Shown: positions 36,610 through 46,433 of the stretch, piece after piece
Layout: each line of letters opens with the position of its first letter
How positions within the stretch are numbered: the stretch's first letter is position 1
Source of the DNA: Streptomyces sp. SAT1
GTDB lineage: Bacteria > Actinomycetota > Actinomycetes > Streptomycetales > Streptomycetaceae
NCBI RefSeq assembly: GCF_001654495.1
Contig: NZ_CP015849.1
Span: forward strand, 5,807,001-5,871,000
DNA: 64,000 nt
Reading direction: 5' to 3'
The notes under the pieces: model-generated
Told to the model about the DNA's origin: nothing
The model's input: the letters and a program-made list of their open reading frames with translations, nothing else
The model's database searches: none
Program-made: the position numbers and the translations under genes

Positions 36610-37392
36610 GTGTCCGCTACGCCCGTGCTGGCGTTGCGCGGGGTCTCCAAGCGGTTCGGTGCCGTTCAGGCGCTCACCGACGTAGAGCTTGAGGTCCACG
36701 CCGGTGAGGTGGTCGCCCTGGTCGGCGACAACGGCGCCGGAAAGTCCACGCTGGTCAAGACGATCGCCGGCGTCCACCCCATCGACGAGGGCGTCATCGA
36801 GTGGGACGGCAGGCCCGTCCAGATCGGCAAGCCGCACGACGCCCAGAGCCTCGGCATCGCGACCGTCTACCAGGACCTCGCGCTGTGCGACAACATCGAC
36901 GTCGTCGGCAACCTCTACCTGGGCCGCGAACTGAAACGGTTCGGCGTGCTCGACGAGGTCGAGATGGAGCGCCGCTCCCAGGAGCTGCTGCGCACCCTGT
37001 CGATCCGCATCCCGAGCGTGCGCATCCCGATCGCCTCGCTCTCCGGCGGCCAGCGCCAGGTCGTGGCCATCGCCCGCTCCATGCTCGGCGAGCCCAAGCT
37101 GGTCATCCTGGACGAGCCCACCGCCGCCCTCGGCGTCGAGCAGACCGCCCAGGTGCTCGACCTCGTCGAGCGGCTGCGCGAGCGCGGCCACGCCGTCATC
37201 CTGATCAGCCACAACATGGCCGACGTGAAGGCCGTGGCGGACAAGGTCGCCGTCCTTCGCCTGGGCCGCAACAACGGCGTCTTCGAGGTCAGGACGACCT
37301 CGCAGGAGGAGATCATCTCCGCCATCACCGGCGCCACCGACAACGCCGTGACCCGCCGTGCGGCGCGCGCGAACGGGGAGGTATCCAAGTGA
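36610..37392 (+). CDS. xylG: Xylose ABC transporter ATPase, single-domain
   Basis: A 260-residue ABC ATPase. Walker A is GDNGAGKST, the signature LSGGQRQ and Walker B VILDEPTAAL. Unlike E. coli XylG (about 510 residues with two ATPase domains), only one domain is present, as in many actinobacterial CUT2 systems, so it should act as a homodimer. The GTG at 36610 lies 9 bases after AAGGAG; the ATG at 36601 is directly next to that site and too close. It overlaps the xylH start (GTGA). Confidence 0.88.
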   Translation: MSATPVLALRGVSKRFGAVQALTDVELEVHAGEVVALVGDNGAGKSTLVKTIAGVHPIDEGVIEWDGRPVQIGKPHDAQSLGIATVYQDLALCDNIDVVGNLYLGRELKRFGVLDEVEMERRSQELLRTLSIRIPSVRIPIASLSGGQRQVVAIARSMLGEPKLVILDEPTAALGVEQTAQVLDLVERLRERGHAVILISHNMADVKAVADKVAVLRLGRNNGVFEVRTTSQEEIISAITGATDNAVTRRAARANGEVSK

Positions 37393-38684
37393 GCATCGAC
37401 AAGACCTCCGCCACCGCGCAGGACGGGCAGACCGCAGAGAACACCGAGGCCGCGGCCGCGGCGGTGACCGCCGTCGACCCGCGCCTCCTGGTGCGCGAGC
37501 AGGGACTGGCCGGCTACTTCGGCGAGTTCAAGCGCAAGATGAAGGCCGGTGAACTGGGCTCGCTCCCGGTCGTCCTCGGCCTGATCATCATCTGCGTCGT
37601 CTTCCAGAGCCTCAACTCGCAGTTCCTGTCCGCGCAGAACCTGAGCGACATCACCGTCACGATGGTCGGCACGGGCATGATCTCCGTCGGCATCGTCTTC
37701 GTGCTGCTGCTCGGCGAGATCGACCTGTCGGTCGGCTCCGTCAGCGGCGCGGGCAGCGCCCTGGCCGCCGTCCTCGCGGTCAACCAGGGCTGGCCCGAGT
37801 GGGCCGCCGTGCTCATCGCCGTCGCCGCCGGCGCGGCCATCGGCGCGGCCCACGGCTTCTTCTTCGCGGTGCTCGGCGCCCCCGCCTTCGCCGTGACCCT
37901 GGCCGGCCTGCTGTTCTGGCTCGGCTTCATGCTCAAGATCCTGGGCGCCCAGGGCACCATCAACCTCGACAGCGACGGCCTGATCGGCAAGCTGACGACG
38001 TACTTCTTCGCGGACGTGGCCGCCGCCTACGGGCTGGCCCTGATCGTGGTCGTGGTGTTCTTCGTCACCTCCTTCCTCGGCAACCGCCGCCGGGAGGCCG
38101 CGGGCATCCCCTCCCGCCCGCTCAGCGACACGGTCCTGCGCACCGTGCTGCTCGCCGTGATCTCCTTCGCCGCCGCCTTCATGTACAACCAGTACAAGGG
38201 GCTGCCGCTGGCCACGGTGATCTTCCTGGTGTTCCTGATCGGCACCGACTTCCTGCTGCGCCGCACCGCCTTCGGCCGGAAGATCTTCGCGCTCGGCGGC
38301 AGCGTCGAGGCGTCCCGCCGCGCGGGCATCAACGTCACCGCGATCCGGATCTCCGTGTTCGGCATCTCGGGCGGCTTCGCCGCGATCGGCGGCCTCTTCC
38401 TGGCCTCCAAGATCGCCTCGGCCAACCAGAGCGCCGGCACCGGTGACCTGCTGATGAACGCCATCGCGGCGGCCGTCATCGGCGGCACGTCCCTCTTCGG
38501 CGGACGCGGGCGCACCTGGAACGCCCTCCTCGGTGTCCTCGTCATCGTCTCGATCCAGTACGGCCTCCAGCTGGAGTCCATCGCCGAGCCGGTGAAGTAC
38601 ATGATCACCGCGGCGGTCCTGCTGGCCACCGTCGTCATCGACTCGGTCACCCGCAAGACCCAGAAGACGGCCGGCCGCGCCTGA
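37389..38684 (+). CDS. xylH: Xylose ABC transporter permease
   Basis: A 431-residue CUT2 permease with 10 to 12 helices. About 50 cytoplasmic residues precede the first helix, SLPVVLGLIIICVVFQSLNSQFL. The signature LGEIDLSVGSVSG, and later GGTSLFGGRGR, are typical of the RbsC/XylH family. It forms the xylose channel with XylG. The GTG start overlaps the xylG stop and follows GGGGAGGT. A stem-loop terminator follows. Confidence 0.88.
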   Translation: MSIDKTSATAQDGQTAENTEAAAAAVTAVDPRLLVREQGLAGYFGEFKRKMKAGELGSLPVVLGLIIICVVFQSLNSQFLSAQNLSDITVTMVGTGMISVGIVFVLLLGEIDLSVGSVSGAGSALAAVLAVNQGWPEWAAVLIAVAAGAAIGAAHGFFFAVLGAPAFAVTLAGLLFWLGFMLKILGAQGTINLDSDGLIGKLTTYFFADVAAAYGLALIVVVVFFVTSFLGNRRREAAGIPSRPLSDTVLRTVLLAVISFAAAFMYNQYKGLPLATVIFLVFLIGTDFLLRRTAFGRKIFALGGSVEASRRAGINVTAIRISVFGISGGFAAIGGLFLASKIASANQSAGTGDLLMNAIAAAVIGGTSLFGGRGRTWNALLGVLVIVSIQYGLQLESIAEPVKYMITAAVLLATVVIDSVTRKTQKTAGRA

Positions 38685-38703
38685 CCGCGACCGACCCGAA
38701 CAC

Positions 38704-38736
38704 CTGTGCCCGGCGCCCCTGCGGTGCCGGGCACAG
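38704..38736 (+). terminator. xylFGH terminator
   Basis: A perfect 11-bp stem, CTGTGCCCGGC (38704-38714) with 38726-38736, 20 bases after the xylH stop. The remaining gap to dxs (to 38904) holds further GC-rich CCCCGGCC repeats and no gene. Confidence 0.75.
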
Positions 38737-38904
38737 CCGCGTCGGGAAAGCCGGTGCCCGGCCCCGGCCATGGAACGGCCCCGGCCGGGGTACAGCCGTT
38801 CGCGTGACCTACGACGCACCGCCCGGCCGCAGGGCGCCCGAGCGGAACATTAGACTCGACAAGCCCGGCAACAGCTCGATCAGCTCTACTGCAAGGAGGC
38901 ACGG

Positions 38905-40836
38905 GTGCCGCTGCTGACCCGCATCAGGGGACCGCGCGATCTGGACCGGCTCAGCATGGAGGAGCTGGACCAGCTGGCGGAGGAGATCCGGACCTTCCTG
39001 GTCGACGCCGTGTCCAAGACCGGCGGTCACCTCGGCCCCAACCTCGGTGTGGTGGAGCTGACCATCGCCCTGCACCGGGTCTTCCACTCGCCGAAGGACA
39101 AGGTGCTCTGGGACACCGGCCACCAGTCCTATGTGCACAAGCTGCTCACCGGCCGTCAGGACTTCTCCCGGCTGAAGATGAAGGGCGGCCTGTCCGGCTA
39201 CCCCGCGCAGGCCGAGTCCGAGCACGACGTCATCGAGAACAGCCACGCCTCCACGGTGCTCGGCTGGGCCGACGGCATCGCCAAGGGCAACCAGATCCTG
39301 CGGCGCGACAGCCAGGTCGCCGCCGTCATCGGCGACGGCGCCCTGACCGGCGGCATGGCCTGGGAGGCGCTGAACAACATCGCCGCCGCCAAGGACCGCC
39401 CGCTCGTCATCGTCGTCAACGACAACGAGCGCTCCTACGCGCCCACCATCGGCGGCCTCGCCGACCACCTGGCCACCCTGCGCACCACCGACGGCTACGA
39501 GCGCTTCCTCGCCCGCACCCGCGAGGTCCTGGAGCGCACCCCGGTCGTCGGCCGCCCGCTGTACGAGACGCTGCACGGCGCCAAGAAGGGCCTGAAGGAC
39601 TTCATCACCCCGCAGGGCATGTTCGAGGACCTGGGCCTCAAGTACGTCGGCCCGATCGACGGCCACGACATCGAGGCTCTGGAGTCCGCGCTGACGCGCG
39701 CCAAGCGCTTCGGCGGCCCGGTCATCGTGCACTGCCTCACCGAGAAGGGCCGCGGCTACCAGCCCGCCCTCCAGGACGAGGCCGACCGCTTCCACGCCGT
39801 GGGCAAGATCCACCCGGACACGGGCCTGCCGATCGCCGCCTCCGGCGCCGACTGGACCTCCGTCTTCGGCGAGGAGATGGTCAGGCTCGGCAAGGAGCGC
39901 GAGGACATCGTCGCCATCACGGCGGCCATGCTCCAGCCGGTCGGCCTGGACAAGTTCGCCAAGGCCTTCCCCGACCGGGTCTACGACGTCGGCATCGCCG
40001 AGCAGCACGGCGCGGTCTCCGCCGCCGGCCTCGCCCACGCGGGCGTGCACCCGGTCTTCGCGGTCTACGCCACCTTCCTCAACCGCGCCTTCGACCAGGT
40101 GCTGATGGACGTGGCCCTGCACAAGTGCGGCGTCACCTTCGTCCTGGACCGGGCCGGGGTCACCGGCACCGACGGCGCCTCCCACAACGGCATGTGGGAC
40201 ATGTCGATCCTCCAGGTCGTGCCCGGCCTCCGGCTGGCCGCCCCGCGCGACGCCGACCAGGTCCGCGCCCAGCTGCGCGAGGCCGTCGCGGTCGACGACG
40301 CGCCCACCGTGGTCCGCTTCTCCAAGGGCGCCGTCGGCCCCGCCGTGCCCGCCGTGGGCCGGGTGGGCGGCATGGACGTCCTGCGCGAGCCCGGCACCGC
40401 CACCCCCGACGTGCTGCTCGTCTCCGTCGGCGCGCTCGCCCCGATGTGCCTGGAGATCGCGGCGCTGCTGGACAAGCAGGGCATCTCCACGACGGTCGTC
40501 GACCCGCGCTGGGTCAAGCCCGTCGACGAGGCCATGGCCCCGCTGGCGGAGCGGCACCGCGTGGTCGTCACCGTCGAGGACAACTCCCGCGTCGGCGGTG
40601 TCGGCTCCACGATCGCCCAGGCGCTGCGCGACGCGGGCGTCGACGTGCCGCTGCGCGACTTCGGCATCCCGCCGCGCTTCCTCGACCACGCCTCGCGCGC
40701 CGAGGTCATGGCGGAGATCGGCCTGACCGCGCCCGACATCGCCCGCCAGGTGACCGGCCTGGTCTCCGAGCTGGACGGCCGCTTCGCGCGGACGGCGGCC
40801 GACGTCGACCAGGCGGTGCAGCCCGCCCGCGACTGA
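38905..40836 (+). CDS. dxs: 1-deoxy-D-xylulose-5-phosphate synthase
   Basis: A 643-residue thiamine-diphosphate enzyme condensing pyruvate and glyceraldehyde 3-phosphate, the first step of the non-mevalonate isoprenoid pathway. The TPP/Mg motif is GDGALTGGMAWEALNN (the GDG...N pattern). The pyrimidine-domain region AEQHGAVSAAGLA with the proton-relay Glu and the loop TDGASHNG are present. The length is normal. The GTG at 38905 follows AAGGAGG. The gene is transcribed alone between terminators. Streptomycetes often carry two dxs copies; this position resembles the one linked to xyl genes in S. coelicolor. Confidence 0.96.
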   Translation: MPLLTRIRGPRDLDRLSMEELDQLAEEIRTFLVDAVSKTGGHLGPNLGVVELTIALHRVFHSPKDKVLWDTGHQSYVHKLLTGRQDFSRLKMKGGLSGYPAQAESEHDVIENSHASTVLGWADGIAKGNQILRRDSQVAAVIGDGALTGGMAWEALNNIAAAKDRPLVIVVNDNERSYAPTIGGLADHLATLRTTDGYERFLARTREVLERTPVVGRPLYETLHGAKKGLKDFITPQGMFEDLGLKYVGPIDGHDIEALESALTRAKRFGGPVIVHCLTEKGRGYQPALQDEADRFHAVGKIHPDTGLPIAASGADWTSVFGEEMVRLGKEREDIVAITAAMLQPVGLDKFAKAFPDRVYDVGIAEQHGAVSAAGLAHAGVHPVFAVYATFLNRAFDQVLMDVALHKCGVTFVLDRAGVTGTDGASHNGMWDMSILQVVPGLRLAAPRDADQVRAQLREAVAVDDAPTVVRFSKGAVGPAVPAVGRVGGMDVLREPGTATPDVLLVSVGALAPMCLEIAALLDKQGISTTVVDPRWVKPVDEAMAPLAERHRVVVTVEDNSRVGGVGSTIAQALRDAGVDVPLRDFGIPPRFLDHASRAEVMAEIGLTAPDIARQVTGLVSELDGRFARTAADVDQAVQPARD

Positions 40837-40866
40837 CCGGCGGGCACCCACACCCCGCGCACACCG

Positions 40867-40914
40867 GAAGGACCGGTTCCGTCACCCTCCCACAGGTGGC
40901 GGAACCGGTCCTTC
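40867..40914 (+). terminator. dxs terminator
   Basis: GAAGGACCGGTTCCG (40867-40881) pairs perfectly with 40900-40914 over 15 bp, and the right arm ends in CCTTCT. Confidence 0.8.
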
Positions 40915-41006
40915 TGAGTGAACCTGCCAGTGCCGGGACATTCGCGTCCCCAGCCCTCTCGATCACGTCGAGCCAGGTCGAGGCGAGCAGCGTGGGAGGT
41001 AGGCCC

Positions 41007-42533
41007 GTGACCGATTCGCTGTTCCGGACGAAGAACATCGAGCAGTCGATCCAGGACACCGAGGACCCCGAGCACGCGCTGCGCAAGTCGCTGTCCGCCC
41101 TCGACCTGACCGTCTTCGGCGTCGGTGTCATCATCGGCACCGGCATCTTCGTCCTCACCGGCACGGCCGCCCGCAACACCGCGGGACCGGCCGTGTCGCT
41201 GTCGTTCGTGGTGGCCGGCGTGGTGTGCGCGCTCGCCGCGCTGTGCTATGCCGAGTTCGCCTCCACGGTCCCGGTCGCCGGATCGGCGTACACCTTCTCC
41301 TACGCCTCGCTCGGCGAGTTCCCGGCCTGGATCATCGGCTGGGACCTGGTGCTCGAACTCGCGCTCGGCACGGCGGTGGTGGCCGTCGGCTGGTCCGGCT
41401 ACATCCACTCGCTGCTCGACAACGCGGGCTGGCACCTGCCCGCCTACCTCGGCGGCCGGGACGCCGCCTCCGGCTTCGGCTTCGACATCCTCGCCGCCGT
41501 CCTGGTCCTGGTCCTCACCGCCATCCTCGTGGTCGGCATGAAGCTCTCCGCACGGGTCACCACGGTCGTCGTGGCGATCAAGGTGGCGGTGGTGCTCGTG
41601 GTGATCATCGCCGGTGCCTTCTTCGTCAAGGGCGGCAACTACGACCCGTTCATCCCCAAGGCCCGGCCGGTCACGGCGGGCGGCGACCTCCAGGCCCCGC
41701 TGGTCCAGCTCATGTTCGGCTGGGCGCCCTCGGACTTCGGCGTGATGGGCATCTTCACCGCCGCCTCCGTGGTCTTCTTCGCCTTCATCGGCTTCGACGT
41801 GGTCGCCACGGCGGCCGAGGAGACCCGCAACCCGCAGCGCGACGTGCCGCGCGGCATCCTCGGCTCACTGGTCATCTGCACCGCCCTGTACGTGGCCGTG
41901 TCCATCGTGGTCACCGGCATGCAGAAGTACAGCAGGCTGTCCGTGGACGCGCCGCTCGCCGACGCGTTCAAGTCCACCGGGCACCCCTGGTTCGCGGGGC
42001 TGATCAGCTTCGGCGCCGCGATCGGCCTGACCACGGTGTGCATGATCCTGCTGCTCGGTCAGGCCCGGGTGTTCTTCGCGATGAGCCGGGACGGTCTGCT
42101 GCCCCGCTTCTTCTCGCACACCCACCCGCGCTTCCGCACCCCTTACCGGCCGACCATCCTGCTCGGCGCGATCATCGCGATCGTGGCGGGCTTCACCAGC
42201 CTGAGCGAACTGGCCGAACTGGTGAACATCGGCACTCTGTTCGCCTTCATCGTCGTCGCGCTGAGCGTGATCATCCTCCGCAGGACCCGCCCCGACCTGC
42301 ACCGCGCCTTCCGCACCCCGCTGGTGCCCTTCGTGCCGGTCGTCTCCGTCCTCGCCTCGCTGTGGCTGATGCTGAACCTGCCCGCCGAGACCTGGCTGCG
42401 GTTCGCCGTCTGGATGGCGATCGGCTTCGTCGTCTACTTCCTCTACGGCCGCTCGCACAGCCGCCTCGCCCAGCGCGCCCGCGCGGCGGCGGACACCCCG
42501 CCCGGCGGGCCGTCCCCCGGCGGGACGCCGTAG
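41007..42533 (+). CDS. APC-superfamily amino acid permease
   Basis: A 508-residue transporter of the cationic amino acid (CAT/YfnA) branch with 12 to 14 helices. The first-helix motif GVGVIIGTGIFVLTG and the family signature FAFIGFDVVATAAEE are clear. The N-terminal 45 residues and the C-terminal Pro/Gly tail are cytoplasmic. It probably imports a basic or neutral amino acid with protons. The GTG at 41007 follows GGGAGGT by 6 bases. It is monocistronic and converges on the next gene with a short perfect palindrome (42536-42549) between stops. Confidence 0.88.
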   Translation: MTDSLFRTKNIEQSIQDTEDPEHALRKSLSALDLTVFGVGVIIGTGIFVLTGTAARNTAGPAVSLSFVVAGVVCALAALCYAEFASTVPVAGSAYTFSYASLGEFPAWIIGWDLVLELALGTAVVAVGWSGYIHSLLDNAGWHLPAYLGGRDAASGFGFDILAAVLVLVLTAILVVGMKLSARVTTVVVAIKVAVVLVVIIAGAFFVKGGNYDPFIPKARPVTAGGDLQAPLVQLMFGWAPSDFGVMGIFTAASVVFFAFIGFDVVATAAEETRNPQRDVPRGILGSLVICTALYVAVSIVVTGMQKYSRLSVDAPLADAFKSTGHPWFAGLISFGAAIGLTTVCMILLLGQARVFFAMSRDGLLPRFFSHTHPRFRTPYRPTILLGAIIAIVAGFTSLSELAELVNIGTLFAFIVVALSVIILRRTRPDLHRAFRTPLVPFVPVVSVLASLWLMLNLPAETWLRFAVWMAIGFVVYFLYGRSHSRLAQRARAAADTPPGGPSPGGTP

Positions 42534-42553
42534 CCCGCCCGCGCGGGCGCGGC

Positions 42554-42949
42554 TCAGCCCCGTACCGTACGCGGACCGGTGACCTCGGCGCCCCGCTCCG
42601 CCACCCGGCGGCGCAGCTCCCGGTCCGCCGTCACCACCAGCACCGGGCGGCCCGCGGCCTCTTCGACCAGCGCCACCACCAGGTCGTCGCCACTGCCGGG
42701 CGCCGCCTCCACCCGCACCCCCGGAACCGGCCGCACGCCCCGGGCGGCGCCCTCGACGACCAGCACGATCTCCACCGGCCCGGGATGGCCGGGCAGCCCC
42801 GGACCCGCGTGGGCCGCCAGCCGGTCCCGCAGCCGCTCGGCGGCCCCGCGCCGGTCGCGCCACCAGCCGTCCGGCACGGACCCCACGACATTGGCCCCGT
42901 CCACGACCACCAGCAGCGGCGGCACCGCGCCCGCTCCGTCCTCCGTCAT
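42554..42949 (-). CDS. Small NYN/PIN-like domain protein
   Basis: A 131-residue protein whose N terminus, LLVVVDGANVVGS, and later strand VLVVTADRELRRRV match the NYN/PIN-like nuclease core (first acidic residue in VDGAN, second in TADRELR). A third acidic cluster is at SGDDLVVAL. A metal-dependent RNA cleavage role is inferred from the fold, and no partner antitoxin is adjacent. The same family is sometimes annotated as NTP pyrophosphohydrolase without evidence. The ATG at 42949 fits; a longer start at 43009 would run into the fadB terminator. Confidence 0.65.
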   Translation of the reverse strand: MTEDGAGAVPPLLVVVDGANVVGSVPDGWWRDRRGAAERLRDRLAAHAGPGLPGHPGPVEIVLVVEGAARGVRPVPGVRVEAAPGSGDDLVVALVEEAAGRPVLVVTADRELRRRVAERGAEVTGPRTVRG

Positions 42950-42975
42950 GCGCTCAGCCTCCCACGCACGGGAAA

Positions 42976-43014
42976 GGGGTGTGCCGCACGGCGCTGGTCC
43001 GTGCGGCACACCCC
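42976..43014 (-). terminator. fadAB terminator
   Basis: GGGGTGTGCCGCACGG (42976-42991) pairs perfectly over 16 bp with 42999-43014, 15 bases after the fadB stop on the leftward strand. Confidence 0.8.
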
Positions 43015-43029
43015 GTCAGTGCGGATCGG

Positions 43030-45159
43030 TCACACCGGGACCGACGCCACGCCCGGCGCCAGGAACCGCTTGCCGTTGACCCGCTCGCTGACGCCCTCGC
43101 GGTCCAGGTACGGCGTGATGCCGCCCAGGTGGAAGGGCCAGCCCGCGCCGGTGATCAGGCACAGGTCGATGTCCTGCGCCTCGGCGACGACGCCCTCCTC
43201 CAGCATGAGCCCGATCTCCTGGGCCACCGCGTCGAGCACCCGGGCCCGCACCTGCTCCTCGGTCAGGACGGTGTCGCCCTGCTCCAGCAGCGCGGCGACC
43301 TCGGGGTCCAGCTCGGGCTTGCCGCTGTCGTAGACGTAGAAGCCGCGCTTGCCGGCCCCGACGACCGCCTTGAGGTTCGGGGAGACCGTGAAGCGCTCCG
43401 GGAACGCCCGGTTGAGGGTCTCGGAGACATGCAGCCCGATCGCCGGGCCGACCAGCTCCAGCAGCACCAGCGGGGACATCGGCAGACCGAGCGGCTCGAC
43501 CGCCTTCTCCGCCACCTCCACCGGGGTGCCCTCGTCGATGACGTTCTGGATCTCGCCCATGAAGCGGGTCAGGATGCGGTTGACCACGAACGCCGGGGCG
43601 TCCTTGACCAGCACCGCGGTCTTCTTCAGCTTCCGGGCCACCGCGAACGCGGTCGCCAGGGAGGCGTCGTCGGTCCGCTCGCCGCGCACGATCTCCAGCA
43701 GCGGCAGGATCGCGACCGGGTTGAAGAAGTGGAAGCCGACGACCCGCTCCGGGTTCTTCAGCTTCGAGGCCATCTCCGACACCGACAGGGACGAGGTGTT
43801 CGTGGCGAGGATCGCGTGCGCCGGGGCGACCGCCTCGACCTCGGCGAACACCTGCTGCTTGACGCCCATCTCCTCGAACACCGCCTCGATGACGAAGTCG
43901 GCGTCCGCGAAGCCCTCGGCCTTGTCCAGGACACCGGTCACCAGCGCCTTGAGGCGGTTGGCCTTGTCCTGGTTGATCCGGCCCTTGCCCAGCAGCTTGT
44001 CGATCTCGGCGTGGACGTAGCCCACACCCTTGTCGATACGGTCCTGGTCGATGTCCGTGAGGACGACCGGGACCTCCAGGCGGCGCAGGAAGAGCAGGGC
44101 GAGCTGAGAGGCCATCAGGCCCGCGCCCACCACGCCGACCTTGGTCACCGGACGGGCCAGGTTCTTGTCCGGGGCACCGGCGGGGCGCTTGCCGCGCTTC
44201 TGCACCAGGTTGAACGAGTAGATACCGGCGCGCAGTTCACCGCCCATGATCAGGTCCGCGAGGGCCCGGTCCTCGGCGTCGAAACCGGCCTGGAGGTCGC
44301 CGTCCTTCGCGGCGGCGACGATCTCCAGGGCGCGGTAGGCGGCCGGGGCCGCGCCGTGCACCTTGGAGTCGGCGATGGCCCGGCCGCGCGCGACGGCCCG
44401 GTCCCACGCCTCGCCGCGGTCGACCGCGGGGCGCTCCACGGCGATCTCGCCCTTGAGGACGGACGCCGTCCAGATCAGCGACTGCTCCAGGAAGTCGGCG
44501 CCCTCGAACAGCGCGTCCGCGATGCCGAGTTCGTAGACCTGCTTGCCCTTGAGCTGCCGGTTCTGGTTGAGGCTGTTCTCGATGACGACCGTGACCGCGT
44601 TGTCCGCGCCGATCAGGTTCGGCAGCAGGGTGCAGCCGCCCCAGCCGGGCACCAGACCGAGGAAGACCTCGGGCAGCGAGAACGCCGGCAGCGCGGCGGA
44701 GACCGTGCGGTAGGTGCAGTGCAGACCGACCTCGACACCGCCGCCCATGGCCGCGCCGTTGTAGTACGCGAAGGTCGGCACGGCCAGCTTCGCCAGCCGC
44801 TTGAAGACCTCGTGGCCGCCCCTGCCGATGGCGAGCGCGTCCTCGTGCCGCTCCAGCAGCTCGACGCCCTTGAGGTCGGCGCCGACCGCGAAGATGAACG
44901 GCTTGCCGGTGATGCCGACGCCGACGAGGGTGCCGTCCGCGGCCTCCTTCTCGACCTGGTCGATCGCGGCGTCCAGGTTCGCCAGCGAGGCCGGTCCGAA
45001 GGTGGTCGGCTTGGTGTGGTCCAGGCCGTTGTCCAGGGTGATGAGCGCGAAGCGGCCCGCACCCAGCGGCAGGTCGAAGTGGCGTACGTGCGCCTGGGTG
45101 ACGACCTCGCCCGGGAACAGCTCGGCCGCGCCCTTCAGGAGTTCCGTGGTGGTGCTCAC
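43030..45159 (-). CDS. fadB: Multifunctional fatty acid oxidation protein (enoyl-CoA hydratase / 3-hydroxyacyl-CoA dehydrogenase)
   Basis: A 709-residue beta-oxidation enzyme. The N-terminal crotonase domain (about 1-300) has AVGADLKGVE and GGGVEVGLHC. It is followed by the NAD-binding domain with VGVVGAGLMASQLA near residue 335 and the dehydrogenase dimerisation domain with NRILTRFM; the catalytic His is in VVGFHFFNP. It hydrates and then oxidises fatty acyl-CoAs. The GTG start overlaps the thiolase stop by 4 bases (GTGA), so the two make one transcriptional and translational unit, the bacterial trifunctional complex pair. Confidence 0.95.
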   Translation of the reverse strand: MSTTTELLKGAAELFPGEVVTQAHVRHFDLPLGAGRFALITLDNGLDHTKPTTFGPASLANLDAAIDQVEKEAADGTLVGVGITGKPFIFAVGADLKGVELLERHEDALAIGRGGHEVFKRLAKLAVPTFAYYNGAAMGGGVEVGLHCTYRTVSAALPAFSLPEVFLGLVPGWGGCTLLPNLIGADNAVTVVIENSLNQNRQLKGKQVYELGIADALFEGADFLEQSLIWTASVLKGEIAVERPAVDRGEAWDRAVARGRAIADSKVHGAAPAAYRALEIVAAAKDGDLQAGFDAEDRALADLIMGGELRAGIYSFNLVQKRGKRPAGAPDKNLARPVTKVGVVGAGLMASQLALLFLRRLEVPVVLTDIDQDRIDKGVGYVHAEIDKLLGKGRINQDKANRLKALVTGVLDKAEGFADADFVIEAVFEEMGVKQQVFAEVEAVAPAHAILATNTSSLSVSEMASKLKNPERVVGFHFFNPVAILPLLEIVRGERTDDASLATAFAVARKLKKTAVLVKDAPAFVVNRILTRFMGEIQNVIDEGTPVEVAEKAVEPLGLPMSPLVLLELVGPAIGLHVSETLNRAFPERFTVSPNLKAVVGAGKRGFYVYDSGKPELDPEVAALLEQGDTVLTEEQVRARVLDAVAQEIGLMLEEGVVAEAQDIDLCLITGAGWPFHLGGITPYLDREGVSERVNGKRFLAPGVASVPV

Positions 45160-46385
45160 TTGTCGCCTCCGGCAGCGCTCTCGAAGTGCGGGTTCTCCCA
45201 GATGACCGTCGCGCCCATGCCGAAGCCGACGCACATCGTGGTCAGGCCGTAGCGGACGTGCGGCTGCTCCTCGAACTGCCGGGCCAGCTGCGTCATCAGC
45301 CGGACACCGGAGGAGGCGAGCGGGTGACCGAAGGCGATGGCGCCGCCGTACTGGTTGACGCGCGCGTCGTCGTCCGCGATGCCGTAGTGCTCCAGGAAGG
45401 CCAGCACCTGCACGGCGAAGGCCTCGTTGATCTCGAACAGGCCGATGTCGGAGATGGCCAGACCGGCCTTGGCGAGCGCCTTCTCGGTCGCCGGGATCGG
45501 GCCGTAGCCCATGACCTCGGGCTCCACGCCCGCGAAGGCGTAGGAGACCAGGCGCATCTTGACCGGCAGGCCGTTCGCGCGGGCGAACTCCTCGCTGGCG
45601 ATCACGGAGGCGGTGGCGCCGTCGTTCAGACCGGCCGCGTTGCCCGCGGTGACCCGGCCGTGCACCCGGAACGGCGTCTTGAGTCCGGCCAGGTTCTCCA
45701 GGGTGGTACCCGGACGCATCGGCTCGTCGGCGGTGACGAGACCCCAGCCGGTCTCGCCGCCCTCGGGGCTGGTGCGGCGCACCGAGATCGGCACCAGGTC
45801 GGCCTGGATCTTCCCGTTCGCGTACGCCTTGGCGGCCTTCTCCTGGGAGCGCACCGCGTACTCGTCGGCACGCAGCTTGGTGATCCCCGGGTACCGGTCG
45901 TGCAGGTTCTCCGCGGTCATGCCCATGAACAGCGCGGACTCGTCGACCAGCTTCTCGCTGACGAAGCGCGGGTTGGGGTCGACGCCCTCACCCATGGGGT
46001 GGCGGCCCATGTGCTCCACACCGCCCGCGATGGCCACGTCGTACGCGCCGAAGGCGACCGAGCCGGCCACCGTGGTCACGGCGGTCAGGGCGCCCGCGCA
46101 CATGCGGTCGATCGAGTAGCCGGGCACCGAGGTGGGCAGGCCCGCCAGGATGCCCGCCGTGCGCCCGATGGTCAGGCCCTGGTCGCCGATCTGCGTGGTC
46201 GCGGCGACGGCGACCTCGTCGACCTTCTTCGGGTCGAGCCCGGGGTTGCGGCGCAGCAGCTCCCGGATCGCCTTCACGACGAGGTCGTCGGCGCGGGTCT
46301 CGTGGTAGATGCCCTTCGGGCCCGCCTTGCCGAACGGGGTGCGGACGCCGTCGACGAAGACGACGTCCCTGACGGTACGAGGCAC
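45156..46385 (-). CDS. fadA: Acetyl-CoA acyltransferase (3-ketoacyl-CoA thiolase)
   Basis: A 409-residue thiolase. The nucleophilic Cys lies in SIDRMCAGALTAV, the His in AFGHPLASSG and the second Cys in TMCVGFGMG. It performs the last step of beta-oxidation, splitting 3-ketoacyl-CoA with CoA. It is upstream of, and coupled to, fadB in the same operon. The ATG at 46385 begins the conserved PRTVRDVVFVDGVRTPFGK region and has GGAGAG upstream. A perfect 16-bp palindrome lies about 50 bases before the start and may bind a fatty-acid-responsive TetR-type repressor. Confidence 0.95.
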   Translation of the reverse strand: MPRTVRDVVFVDGVRTPFGKAGPKGIYHETRADDLVVKAIRELLRRNPGLDPKKVDEVAVAATTQIGDQGLTIGRTAGILAGLPTSVPGYSIDRMCAGALTAVTTVAGSVAFGAYDVAIAGGVEHMGRHPMGEGVDPNPRFVSEKLVDESALFMGMTAENLHDRYPGITKLRADEYAVRSQEKAAKAYANGKIQADLVPISVRRTSPEGGETGWGLVTADEPMRPGTTLENLAGLKTPFRVHGRVTAGNAAGLNDGATASVIASEEFARANGLPVKMRLVSYAFAGVEPEVMGYGPIPATEKALAKAGLAISDIGLFEINEAFAVQVLAFLEHYGIADDDARVNQYGGAIAFGHPLASSGVRLMTQLARQFEEQPHVRYGLTTMCVGFGMGATVIWENPHFESAAGGDK

Positions 46386-46433
46386 GATGGCTCTCCTCCA
46401 GGGTGCGGGATGGCACTGCTGCGGCGCGCGGAG